From Kumtagia ephedrae (GTDB taxonomy: Bacteria > Pseudomonadota > Alphaproteobacteria > Rhizobiales > Rhizobiaceae): a DNA stretch of 64,000 nucleotides. This document shows positions 1 to 7,766 of the stretch, piece after piece. How positions within the stretch are numbered: position 1 is the first letter of the stretch; each line of letters begins with the position of its first letter. The notes beneath the pieces are model-generated. The model saw only the letters and a list, made by a program, of their open reading frames with translations. It had not been told where the DNA came from and made no database searches. The stretch covers positions 1 to 64,000 of the forward strand of contig NZ_PXYK01000009.1 of the NCBI RefSeq assembly GCF_003012745.1, in the 5' to 3' direction. Both the position numbers and the translations under genes were made by a program.

Positions 1-64
1 CGACTTCATCCCCTCTCCATCCGCTCGAAAAACCGAACGGATGGTCGCAGAACGAACCAATGAG

Positions 65-119
65 GGGGGTCAATTTTGGACGCCGATAACCCCGCCTAGG
101 GGGTCAACTTTGCACGCCG
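65..119. mobile_element. IS21-type terminal repeats (end of an insertion sequence)
   Basis: Two near-identical 21-bp repeats, at 65-85 and 99-119, lie 34 bp apart. They share GGGGGTCAA and the ACGCCG end and differ at two positions. Repeated GGGGTCAA-TTT-GCACGCCG blocks are typical of the multiple terminal repeats at the ends of IS21-family elements in Rhizobiales. No transposase gene is visible, so the body of the element would lie left of the window or has been lost. The first relaxase-operon gene begins only 30 bp further on. Confidence 0.55.
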
Positions 120-148
120 GTTCACACGCAGAAGGAAGGGGCGTTCAA

Positions 149-709
149 ATGAGTGACGGTCCTATCAAAATCAGTCACGGCGGTCCTGGTGTTCAGCAAC
201 TTCCGCACATCGATCCGGCCCGCCCGCCGTTCCGGCCTGACCCGAATTTCAAGCCGTTGTGCTACGAATTTCGAGTGACGGTTTCCCGTCCGGATTGGCT
301 CTGGACCGACGAGGAATTGCACGAGTGCAAATTGCCACGCACGGAATCCGGTCTCTTCCTTTCGTACCGCGAATCCGGGCGCTGCCACACCATCGTATGG
401 TGTCGCCCGCAACAGTGGTGTCAGTGGAAAGGGGCATCGCTTTTCGGTGATGCACCTCCGGGCGGCGGATTCGACCGCTCCAAAATCGACCAATGGAGTC
501 ATCGCGATTTCTGCATGCTGCTCGCAGCGGAATACCTCCGCGACGAGGGCCATTACACCCGTTTCCCGAGCAACGATTTCCGCCCAGCCTCTCGATTCTC
601 CCTAGAGGCGCTGGACATCTGGACCGCCGTCGATCCGCTCGGCGAATCCGGCAGGGCCATTTTCGGCGAAGGCTTCACGCCGTCTAAAAATGCCGGAGGA
701 TTGCATTGA
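149..709 (+). CDS. Hypothetical protein, first gene of the relaxase operon
   Basis: A 186-residue protein that I do not recognise. An upstream in-frame start at 41 exists, but it would read through the IS-type repeats. The ATG at 149 has a good ribosome site (GAAGGAAGGGG, 131-141) and is preferred. The protein is soluble, Trp- and Pro-rich (motifs RPDWLWTDEEL and IDQWSHRDF), with no signal peptide or membrane segment. Its stop overlaps the TTG start of the relaxase gene by 4 bp, so the two are probably translationally coupled. By position it may be a mobilization accessory protein, but that is inference only. Confidence 0.7.
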   Translation: MSDGPIKISHGGPGVQQLPHIDPARPPFRPDPNFKPLCYEFRVTVSRPDWLWTDEELHECKLPRTESGLFLSYRESGRCHTIVWCRPQQWCQWKGASLFGDAPPGGGFDRSKIDQWSHRDFCMLLAAEYLRDEGHYTRFPSNDFRPASRFSLEALDIWTAVDPLGESGRAIFGEGFTPSKNAGGLH

Positions 710-2583
710 CCAGCCTCCCTTCCGACGCCGCCCTGTACCACGCGCAAGCCAAAATATTTAAAAGGTCCGAAGGCCGTTCCGCCGTGGCGGCAGCAGCCTA
801 CCGATCTGCCTCCCTGCTGCATGACGAGCGCACCGGTCAGGATTTCGACTATCGGGCGAAACACAAAGTCGCCGCCTTCATTATCGCGCCCGAGAACTCC
901 CCGGCGTGGGCCCACGACCGTCAGGAACTCTGGAACCGGTCGGAAGCGGCGGACAGGCGGAAAGATGCCCAGATCGCTCGTGAATGGGAAATCTCGATAC
1001 CGAGGGACATCCCCCGGGACCAATGGGAATCCTTCGCCCGTGAGGTGGCTGCGCCGTTCGTAGCAGCGGGCGCGATCGTCGACGTTGCCATCCACTGCCC
1101 GAGAGCGGCAGACGGCGGCGAGCAGCCGCATATCCACATGATGGTCACACTCCGTGCGATCGATGAATCGACGCCCTCCGGCTTCTCGAAAAAGAAGAAT
1201 GCCGCTCTCGAATCCATGCATGCCAGCGGCGGCAGGTATGGGGGCGGGGAGCGCGGCGGCCGTCTGAAAGAGCAGCGGGAGCGCATCGCAGCTGTGATGA
1301 ACCGATACCTTGAGGCGGCAGGCTCCGAACGTCGCGCCTCCCATCTTTCCCGTGTCGCCCGTGGCCTCGATGACGACCCCGAGCCGACCATGGGCGAGCA
1401 GCGCAAGCACGCCGCTGCCAAGCGCGGCTCTCACGATGCGGTGACAAGTGTTGTGTCTCGCATGCGGCAGACAAGAATTCTCGAAAACGAACTCGCCAAG
1501 ACCGAGGAGGCAATCATGGCAACGAACCCGAAATTCCAGAACCTGAACGGCATCGCCCCGAGGCGGAAACAAGACTTCAAAACAAAATTGTTTCAGGAGA
1601 GGTTTCCCGACGCCGATCTGTCGGGTTTCGCCGACCAGCTTCACCAGGTCGACACCCGCAATCCGAGGACGACAAAGATTCGGATGAAAGACGGCGGATG
1701 GATCGATGTCGACGCCGCAGGTCGGACCATCAAAGTCTACGGCCCCACAGGTACCGCCGACGAGCTTGCACAGCGAGTTGTTGAAGCGGATTACGCCGAC
1801 TATATCGACCGCCTTGAGATCACCCAGAGGCTTCAGAAACAGGGCGCGACACCGCGCAAGACGGTCCCTGCTGCCGAAGTCGAAACTATCGCCGATCGCT
1901 GGCGCTCGCGTGGCTACACTAACATTTCCGAAGCGCCGGATGGCGTTTGGGTCACCATCGGCAACACGCGCATCCAGGATCTCGGCGACGAACTCCGAAT
2001 CCATGGAAAGCCGACTGAGGCAGCAACCCGTGCGATGGTCGAGAAGGCGATCGACGAGTGGTCGAGCGAGCTTGAGGTTTTCGGAACGCAAGAATTCAAG
2101 GATGCCGTTTGGCTTGATTCTGCCCGGCGCGGGGTGACGGTTTACGACAAGCTGACTGGCGAACTCTATCAGCCCTCTCCTGATGTCAGGGCCAAATTCG
2201 AAGCCGACCGCAAAAGGGTCGCCAAGGAGTCCGACGACATGGACGACTTGCAGGCGAACAAGAAGGTTTCGGCTCTCCTGAAGAGCGCCGCAGCGGGCGA
2301 CGCCGAGGCCGCCACACGTTTGGAAAACAACGATGACAAGCTTTACGCCTTCGTGAGCCTTCACCTCGACGAGGACCAGCGGAAATCGCTGGCCCACGAG
2401 CCCGACGAAAAGGTCATCGCGGCCCTTGCTCACTTCCGTAAGCGTGGCGCGAAAGCGCTGGAAGACGAGGAAAAGAAGGGTGAGGACAAGAAGGTCGTTT
2501 CCCTGTCACAGCGCCTCGCTGCCAAGGCCGAGCGCGAAAAGGAACTGGAGGCGGGTCGCGGAAACGCCCCGGCACCGCAGTGA
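706..2583 (+). CDS. MobA/MobL-family (MOBQ) relaxase
   Basis: A 625-residue DNA relaxase of the type that nicks oriT and pilots single-stranded DNA during plasmid or ICE mobilization. The first 200 residues match the family: candidate nicking Tyr11 (LYHAQAK), the conserved GRSAVAAAAYR stretch at 23-33, DERTG at 40-44, and the metal-binding His cluster with H130 and the PHIHMMVTLR motif (H142, H144). Residues 260-625 form a charged C-terminal region without helicase or primase motifs that I can see. Translation starts at TTG (706), with GGAGG at 696-700, overlapping the upstream stop. No coupling protein or type IV secretion gene is in the window, so the element is mobilizable at most, or it extends to the left. 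Confidence 0.88.
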   Translation: MTSLPSDAALYHAQAKIFKRSEGRSAVAAAAYRSASLLHDERTGQDFDYRAKHKVAAFIIAPENSPAWAHDRQELWNRSEAADRRKDAQIAREWEISIPRDIPRDQWESFAREVAAPFVAAGAIVDVAIHCPRAADGGEQPHIHMMVTLRAIDESTPSGFSKKKNAALESMHASGGRYGGGERGGRLKEQRERIAAVMNRYLEAAGSERRASHLSRVARGLDDDPEPTMGEQRKHAAAKRGSHDAVTSVVSRMRQTRILENELAKTEEAIMATNPKFQNLNGIAPRRKQDFKTKLFQERFPDADLSGFADQLHQVDTRNPRTTKIRMKDGGWIDVDAAGRTIKVYGPTGTADELAQRVVEADYADYIDRLEITQRLQKQGATPRKTVPAAEVETIADRWRSRGYTNISEAPDGVWVTIGNTRIQDLGDELRIHGKPTEAATRAMVEKAIDEWSSELEVFGTQEFKDAVWLDSARRGVTVYDKLTGELYQPSPDVRAKFEADRKRVAKESDDMDDLQANKKVSALLKSAAAGDAEAATRLENNDDKLYAFVSLHLDEDQRKSLAHEPDEKVIAALAHFRKRGAKALEDEEKKGEDKKVVSLSQRLAAKAEREKELEAGRGNAPAPQ

Positions 2584-2882
2584 GCATCCACCGCGCCGCC
2601 GTCCGTCATGTCGACGACGAGCGCCTGTGGCTGACTCTGGAAGCGTTCGAGCGGCGGGGGCGTTACCCTCTGACACTTGAATCTTTCCTCCGGGAGCGCT
2701 GGCCCCCGCAGCCTGCCACGGACGGGGCGCATGTTGCCGTCCCTGTGGGCGTGTGGGAGGGAATCCGACTGTGGCGTCTCTTCCGTTCCGGAAGGAGCCT
2801 TGGCTATCTCGGCACCGACAATGCTGTCGGCATCGGAGCCCAAGCCGATGATGCTCTCGCCTTCGCAGGTAGGCTGTCATGA
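2580..2882 (+). CDS. Hypothetical protein in the relaxase operon
   Basis: A 100-residue protein starting at GTG, with a GTGA overlap to the relaxase stop. It contains a short patterned N-terminal half (LEAFERRGRYPLTLESFLRER) and a C-terminal WEGIRLWRLFRSGRSLGYLG segment that could be a small DNA-binding or helical domain. I do not recognise a family. Its stop overlaps the next gene by ATGA, which keeps the pattern of tight coupling through this four-gene operon. Confidence 0.65.
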   Translation: MSIHRAAVRHVDDERLWLTLEAFERRGRYPLTLESFLRERWPPQPATDGAHVAVPVGVWEGIRLWRLFRSGRSLGYLGTDNAVGIGAQADDALAFAGRLS

Positions 2883-3361
2883 GCAGGATTCGACATCGGC
2901 ACGAAGACGCGGACATTGCAGGGGGGCATGCCTTGCGGCGTTATGTTGTCGCCCGCGCGGCCGGTCGCACCGCTCCCGAGTATTCCCGCGCCGACATCGT
3001 AGACGGCTGCCCTGTATGGGTCGCTGCCACGTATGCCGAGGCCGCAGGCCAATGTGACGGCACCCGATTCAGGCAGGTTCGCCGCCCCGGGCGGCCTTGG
3101 TGCAAATACCTTGGGCTCGATGTCTCGATTGCAGCGGACTCGGCATTGCAAGCTTTTTTCGAAGTCACGGAAGAAGACCCGCATGCCTGGAACGCCCTCA
3201 GAACCGAGGTTTGCCGCGACCGCATGAAAGCCCTGCGGTCATGGCGGTCCCGTGGACGCGAAGTCCTGTCCCGTATTCGTGCAGCACGAACAGAGTCGGA
3301 CATGTCCACGCTCCCCGAGCTTGCCGTCAAGTACGCCGAGCGCGGAAAAGGAATGCGGTGA
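2879..3361 (+). CDS. Hypothetical protein, last gene of the relaxase operon
   Basis: A 160-residue soluble protein of unknown family. Its ATG (2879) overlaps the previous stop (ATGA). The sequence is Arg-rich, with a central FEVTEEDPHAWNALR segment and a helical C terminus (RMKALRSWRSRGREVLSRIR). Context suggests a plasmid or ICE accessory function, but nothing in the sequence identifies one. After its stop there is a gap of about 115 bp before the next gene, so the mobilization operon probably ends here. Confidence 0.65.
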   Translation: MSRIRHRHEDADIAGGHALRRYVVARAAGRTAPEYSRADIVDGCPVWVAATYAEAAGQCDGTRFRQVRRPGRPWCKYLGLDVSIAADSALQAFFEVTEEDPHAWNALRTEVCRDRMKALRSWRSRGREVLSRIRAARTESDMSTLPELAVKYAERGKGMR

Positions 3362-3478
3362 GACAGGGAACCTGTCACCGTTCCTCCCATCTTGATCCCA
3401 GCATCTAACAGGTGGTGTCCAAGAGATAATTTTCCACGATGGATTGAAATGCTATACAGGCGGTCGGGGGGAAATAAC

Positions 3479-4990
3479 ATGCGCCAGAAGAGCATTGAAA
3501 CTATCGTTAGCAAGGCCGAGGAACTGGCCACCAGCGCCAATAACCTTCTCAGCAGTCTCGCAAGGTTTGAGGATGGCAGTGGTCAGCCATTCGATGTTCG
3601 AAAGACGATCCGCAGCATCGACAGCTCCGTCTCGCAGATTGTAGCGCGCATTCAGTCGGCTGTTGGAATCATTGCCGAGTTTGGCAAGGCCACGCGGGCA
3701 GATCTCGTGCCTGCATTGGTGCTTTCCAATCTCCAGCAATCCATTACCGATTGCGTTACCGCGATCGACACTCTCATTAAGCTCGTCGAGAATTTAGTGC
3801 AGAGCCAAGGCGGGCTCCTGACTTTCAACTACACGAATTTTCATGCCCAGACGAAAAATGGGCAGAGCCACAATATGGAGGGGCAGTTTCTGGCCCTGTT
3901 CAATGCGTCGGAGACGTTCCTGCAACGATTCTTCGAGAGCCTCTATATTCTTAAGCCGCGCGCCTCGTATAGCTTTCAGGCCGCCGCGAGCGGTCTCTCG
4001 TCGGTCATTGATAATGCGAATGACAACCTCACGGCGCTCAAAAATTCTCTGAAGAAGGTCACCGTTTCGGAGCAAAGCCTTAAGTCCAAGGAAGACGAAG
4101 CGACGAGCCATCTTGAAGAAATCAAGCGCCTCAAAACGGACGGCGATGCCGACCGCAAGACGATTGCAGACTACCTCGCACAAGCCACCCAGCAGAAAGC
4201 TTCAGTTCAGGCCTTACATGATGAGGCGGTGAAATTAGATAGCAGCGTCAAGGCGTACCAGACGGCCTTCGACCAGTTCCAGAAACAATTGGACGAGCGG
4301 GAAGAGACATTTACGGAAGGCACGGCCAATCTCGCTGCATTGATTGCGATGTTCGAAGGGCAGCGGACCAGCGTCGAGGAGTTGATCAAACGCTCCGAGC
4401 AGATGCTGGCATCCGCAACAGTCTCGGGATTGGCATCCAATTTCTCAACGATGACGGAGAAACTGACCTCGGAGCTCTGGTGGGCACGTTTTGCCTTTTA
4501 CATTGGCATCTTATTTCTGACGGTCTCAGCACTTCCGCTGTTGGCTTTCGTCATCATGCCGCTGGCAGCCCCGTTCATACAGTTCTATTTCCCCGGGGTC
4601 ACCATACCTGCGATCGAGATTGCCCCCTCTGGAGCCCAGAACGGATGGCAATATCTGGGGCAGGTTTTGGCCCGTATCACCATCCTGCTTCCTGCTGCGT
4701 GGTTCGTCTCGTTTGCGGCAATCCGCCACTCGTCGTTGTTCCGGCTGCGGGAGCACTATGCCTACAAATATTCGATGGCCGTCGCTGTCGAGGGCTTCAA
4801 GCAGCAGGCACCTTCCTATGATCAGGAGATCGCTGCACTTGTTCTGGAGCAGTTGGCGTTCAACCCTGCGGATAAGCTGATTCCTTCAAAGGATATCAGG
4901 GAGGGAAAAGCACCGGGAATTGCTGGCTATCTGCTCGAAAAGATTCGGGCGAGGGTTGAACCACCGTTGGCTACGCCGAAGGCCAAATGA
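3479..4990 (+). CDS. Coiled-coil protein with two transmembrane segments, paired with DUF4238
   Basis: A 503-residue protein. The frame is open from 3392, but the ATG at 3479, preceded by a G-rich site (GGGGGGAA), fits better. Residues 1-150 are predicted helical. Residues 180-310 form a long Lys/Glu/Gln/Ala-rich coiled coil. Two hydrophobic stretches at about 335-365 and 395-420 look like membrane helices flanking a Pro-rich loop, and a conserved-looking cytoplasmic tail follows (SLFRLREHYAYKY, then VLEQLAFNP). I recognise no named family. The DUF4238 gene starts 7 bp after its stop, so they form an operon. Codon use and GC are lower than in the backbone, in line with recent transfer. A sensor/membrane-effector architecture is possible but not demonstrated. 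Confidence 0.75.
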   Translation: MRQKSIETIVSKAEELATSANNLLSSLARFEDGSGQPFDVRKTIRSIDSSVSQIVARIQSAVGIIAEFGKATRADLVPALVLSNLQQSITDCVTAIDTLIKLVENLVQSQGGLLTFNYTNFHAQTKNGQSHNMEGQFLALFNASETFLQRFFESLYILKPRASYSFQAAASGLSSVIDNANDNLTALKNSLKKVTVSEQSLKSKEDEATSHLEEIKRLKTDGDADRKTIADYLAQATQQKASVQALHDEAVKLDSSVKAYQTAFDQFQKQLDEREETFTEGTANLAALIAMFEGQRTSVEELIKRSEQMLASATVSGLASNFSTMTEKLTSELWWARFAFYIGILFLTVSALPLLAFVIMPLAAPFIQFYFPGVTIPAIEIAPSGAQNGWQYLGQVLARITILLPAAWFVSFAAIRHSSLFRLREHYAYKYSMAVAVEGFKQQAPSYDQEIAALVLEQLAFNPADKLIPSKDIREGKAPGIAGYLLEKIRARVEPPLATPKAK

Positions 4991-4996
4991 TGGCAA

Positions 4997-5956
4997 ATGG
5001 CCGACGCTCATAATCATCACTATGTCCCGCAGGGCTACCTGCGCAGATTCGCCCAAGGGGAAGGTCGCCAAGCGAAGATATTCACTTCCGATCTGGAAAC
5101 GGGCAAGTCATTCACTACGCTTGTGCGCAACGTCGCGGCACTTCGCGATTTCAATCGCATCGAGACTGACGGGCATCATCCGAACGCGCTTGAAGAAGCA
5201 TACGCGAAATTCGAGGGTCCGGCGGCGGAGGCCTTGAAACGGATCGGCGAAACCAGGTCCATTGCGAACGGCGACGACCGTTTGCTCGTCATCAACCTCA
5301 TGGCACTTATGTCCACACGGCACCCGAGAGTGCGAGCGACGATCGACGAATTCATGGGTCGGGTCATGCGTGGCGTCGGCGAAATGATGACAAGCACAAA
5401 AGAGCGCTGGGAAAGTGTGGTCCGCAGGGCAGATGCCGCGCAGCCATTCTCACCAGAACATAAGGAAGTGACCTACGAGCAGATGCGTGATTTCGTTCGC
5501 TCAGGCGAGTATGACATCAAAGTTCACCAGAACATGCACATCGGCCTCGAAATCGACGGCATGGATGCAGTCCTGCGCACGATGCTGGCCCGCAAATGGG
5601 TGCTACATGTCGCCGACGAGCACGCAGGCGACTTCGTGACATCCGACAATCCTGTTTGCCTGATGACTACAAGGCCTCTCCCGGCCCCTTGGATGGGCGT
5701 GGGACATGGGATGCAACACACCGCTATCCTGTTCCCGGTTACGCGGCGGATGGCACTCGTTGGCCTGTTCGAGGGGATGGAAGGAGAATTGTCGGCCGAC
5801 GGCGGAGCCGTAGCCCGGATGAATTCCTTGATCATCACCCATGCCGAGCGGCAGGTCTACGCCTATGACGACACCTTCAAGTACGCGAAAAAGGGGGGGT
5901 ATTTCGGTGGCCGTGATCTAGTGCGCGATCCTGACGCGCTGAGAAAGCAGGACTAG
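4997..5956 (+). CDS. DUF4238 domain-containing protein
   Basis: A 319-residue soluble protein whose N terminus carries the DUF4238 hallmark HHYVPQGYLRRF (from residue 7). A second typical block, FVTSDNPV, lies near residue 213. The biochemical role of DUF4238 is not established; the conserved His, Asp and Asn residues suggest a catalytic core. The gene starts 7 bp after the coiled-coil/TM gene without its own clear ribosome site, so translation is probably coupled. It is followed by a strong bidirectional terminator. Placement between a relaxase operon and a TIR gene suggests a defence or other accessory role, which is inference. Confidence 0.82.
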   Translation: MADAHNHHYVPQGYLRRFAQGEGRQAKIFTSDLETGKSFTTLVRNVAALRDFNRIETDGHHPNALEEAYAKFEGPAAEALKRIGETRSIANGDDRLLVINLMALMSTRHPRVRATIDEFMGRVMRGVGEMMTSTKERWESVVRRADAAQPFSPEHKEVTYEQMRDFVRSGEYDIKVHQNMHIGLEIDGMDAVLRTMLARKWVLHVADEHAGDFVTSDNPVCLMTTRPLPAPWMGVGHGMQHTAILFPVTRRMALVGLFEGMEGELSADGGAVARMNSLIITHAERQVYAYDDTFKYAKKGGYFGGRDLVRDPDALRKQD

Positions 5957-5987
5957 TCGAAACCCTCCGCAATCGGCGATTGACACC

Positions 5988-6015
5988 AAAAGGGAGGCCG
6001 GTGAGCCTCCCTTTT
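5988..6015. terminator. Bidirectional intrinsic terminator
   Basis: A perfect 11-bp inverted repeat, AAAAGGGAGGC (5988-5998) and GCCTCCCTTTT (6005-6015), with a CGGTGA loop. The A/T ends give a U-tract on both strands. It sits between the DUF4238 gene (plus) and a small minus-strand gene, so it can end transcription from both sides. Confidence 0.85.
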
Positions 6016-6022
6016 CTGTGTC

Positions 6023-6256
6023 CTAGAGCAGTCTTATGAACCGCCGCCGCGCCTGTGCGATGGCCTCTGCCTTGGCCGCTGCCATGTCCGGCAGCACACC
6101 CCGCCAGATCACGTCAGCACCGTCGATCACATCCGCCTCGACGCCTGTCGCCGTCTCCGTCACGAGCATGTCGAGCAGCCTGTTGGCATGGCCGTACGAG
6201 GCAGCCTCGCCGATGCGGCCTTCCTTCTCCCATCCGTAAAATTCAAGCGTCCGCAT
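6023..6256 (-). CDS. Small hypothetical protein (77 aa)
   Basis: The frame is open from 6454, but the ATG at 6256 has an excellent ribosome site (GAAGGAG, 8-9 bp upstream) and is the likely start. The product is an acidic-then-basic 77-residue protein (MRTLEFYGWEKEGRIGEA at the N terminus, AKAEAIAQARRRF at the C terminus) with no recognised domain. The segment DMAAAKAEAIAQ resembles NMAAAKAEVKAQ in the small ORF upstream of the TIR gene. It ends 7 bp before the bidirectional terminator. Confidence 0.6.
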   Translation of the reverse strand: MRTLEFYGWEKEGRIGEAASYGHANRLLDMLVTETATGVEADVIDGADVIWRGVLPDMAAAKAEAIAQARRRFIRLL

Positions 6257-6460
6257 ATCTCTCACTCCTTCTGTTGACGACAGGAGCCTGGCGGGCTCAG
6301 GAAACAGAAACAAGTGAGATCTATTGATAGGTTCCAAGGCATAACCCAAGGATTCGATTGCGAAAATTGAATTTCCGGAATTTAGAATCCTTTTCCGGAG
6401 TCGCGAATCCTTGGCGGCGAAACTCCGATTCATCACTCGATTTGATGAGTTCATTCGGGC
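6257..6460. other. Intergenic region with repeated GAATCC/CCGGAA motifs
   Basis: No convincing gene lies between the small minus-strand ORF and the start-less frame below. The stretch holds a perfect 11-bp inverted repeat, CCAAGGATTCG (6346-6356) and CGAATCCTTGG (6404-6414). Inside it are two TTTCCGGA copies (6372-6379 and 6392-6399) and a further GAATCC (6385-6390). The arrangement could be an operator or a recombination site. Confidence 0.5.
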
Positions 6461-6628
6461 CTAGCCGAGCAGCCACCAAAGAACGAGGCACCATGTGCCA
6501 GCCGTCGCGGGCCCAGCGAGAAAATACCGCCAGCGGTCCCACTGCCAAGTCAGGTATTCCCGCCATGAAAGCGAGGCCCGCCATTCTAGGTAGGCCTTCT
6601 GTTGCGCTTGCTCGTAAGCCTTATCCGC
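6461..6628 (-). other. Open frame encoding a Trp-rich membrane-like peptide without a start codon
   Basis: On the minus strand, in a frame different from the TIR gene, there is an open stretch ending at TAG (6463-6461). It would encode about 55 residues with many Trp (WREYLTWQWDRWRYFLAGP), ending in a hydrophobic tail (TWCLVLWWLLG). The composition looks coding: an amphipathic helix followed by one membrane segment. However, there is no in-frame ATG, GTG or TTG back to an upstream TGA inside the TIR gene. It may be a truncated gene, a product of frameshifting from the TIR gene, or chance. Confidence 0.3.
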
Positions 6629-6639
6629 CCGCCACCCCT

Positions 6640-7605
6640 CTATCGGTCTCGATGGTGTTTGTCGGCAAGGTCCAGGAAATTTCGCAACAGGTGTTCCCCC
6701 AATTCGGCAGCGGAGAAATCACGCCGTGGACTTTTGTTGTCGACATAGCCATGTCGATCCGAGGACAAGAGTTCGTATCTGAATTTGAGGTTGCGTAGTT
6801 GCCGCGCCTCGTTAAACGAGCCGTAAAACCCTGGAATGCCTTTTGGAAAGCCCTTGTAGTATTCCGCTTGAAGAAAAATCTCTTCCAGCGAATTGGCGTA
6901 GTGTGGTCGCCATGACACGATCAAATGCACCGGGCCATATCCGTTGACGATGCGGAATTGCTGGCTTGTCTGCACGCGAAGACTGATGCTCGGCTCAGCC
7001 TCGCCGATCGCTTTGCATCCCTCTTCCAAGGCCGTTGTGAGCACGGCATAGGCGTCGGTTGCAGCCTTGACGCCATGGTCGCTGTTCAGGAATTGTCGTT
7101 GCTGCTCTTTCAATTTTGTTGCACGGCTAAAACGCGCGGCGCGATCTGTCAGGGACTCGACCTTCGGTTCGCCGCCCCGTTCCCTTAACCGTTCCTCGAC
7201 AACCGAGGCAGCACCGGTGAGACCCCACCGCTCCAAGCCGACGTAGAGTCTGGTTTTGGGAACCCACGCAGGCATCTTCGCGGGCATCTCGGTCGGAATG
7301 AAAACAGTGAAGTCCCACCCGTCTTGCAGAGACCGATTCTTGATTGCGTCCATCTCTATTCGGGTGAACGGTGTCTGTCCCCATTCTTCCCGATAAAAGA
7401 CCACCACCAGGCGTGCTTTCTCGCCATAGACGGCACTGAAAGATTCCTGTCCATCCGTTCCGGCTATCTCTTTTTGACGGGCGGAGTAGATGAAGGTTTT
7501 CACCCTGTCCTGCAACAGGTCATTCAGGGCTGTTGCCGTGCCTTCATCCTTCGAGTGAAAGGAAAAGGCGATGTCATATTCGAAGTGATCAGGAGGATGA
7601 CTCAT
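6640..7605 (-). CDS. TIR-domain protein, predicted NADase effector
   Basis: A 321-residue protein with an N-terminal TIR domain (about residues 8-120): first strand YDIAFSF (10-16), a DGQESFSAVYGEKARLVVVF block (51-70), and FTRIEMDAI with Glu84 in the position of the catalytic glutamate of TIR NAD hydrolases. W75 precedes it as in many bacterial TIRs. Residues 150-321 form a C-terminal region of unknown family that may sense a trigger. Its ATG overlaps the stop of a small upstream ORF (ATGA). TIR proteins of this kind act in abortive anti-phage immunity by depleting NAD; whether this one does is inferred from fold and island context. Confidence 0.8.
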   Translation of the reverse strand: MSHPPDHFEYDIAFSFHSKDEGTATALNDLLQDRVKTFIYSARQKEIAGTDGQESFSAVYGEKARLVVVFYREEWGQTPFTRIEMDAIKNRSLQDGWDFTVFIPTEMPAKMPAWVPKTRLYVGLERWGLTGAASVVEERLRERGGEPKVESLTDRAARFSRATKLKEQQRQFLNSDHGVKAATDAYAVLTTALEEGCKAIGEAEPSISLRVQTSQQFRIVNGYGPVHLIVSWRPHYANSLEEIFLQAEYYKGFPKGIPGFYGSFNEARQLRNLKFRYELLSSDRHGYVDNKSPRRDFSAAELGEHLLRNFLDLADKHHRDR

Positions 7606-7766
7606 TCGATATCGATAGCAGCTTTCTGCCGATCGAGGTCAAGGTCGGCATGGGTTTCCCGCCACATTTGCGACTTGGGCGGAAGAAGTCTTCGGACCTT
7701 CCCGCCCACTGCCACTACACCGCCCTCAGGAACCTGCGCTTTAACCTCGGCTTTAGCCGCCGCCAT
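7602..7766 (-). CDS. Small ORF coupled to the TIR gene
   Basis: A 54-residue ORF from the ATG at 7766, whose stop overlaps the TIR start by ATGA. A longer version starting at TTG (7862) is also open. The product has a short Ala/Lys helix (MAAAKAEVKAQ), a Gly/Val stretch and a charged tail (DLDLDRQKAAIDIE). It shows no recognised domain and only a weak ribosome site. It could be a leader that drives coupled translation of the TIR gene, or a small partner. The similarity of its start to the C terminus of the 6023-6256 product hints at local duplication. Confidence 0.45.
   Translation of the reverse strand: MAAAKAEVKAQVPEGGVVAVGGKVRRLLPPKSQMWRETHADLDLDRQKAAIDIE

Noticed and set aside
553-2433. 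A 626-codon minus-strand frame opposite the relaxase
   Set aside because: The relaxase motifs and the 4-bp overlaps with its neighbours are decisive for the plus strand.
6358-6798. A 146-codon plus-strand frame opposite the end of the TIR gene
   Set aside because: It overlaps the TIR coding region in antisense and has no coding character or ribosome site.
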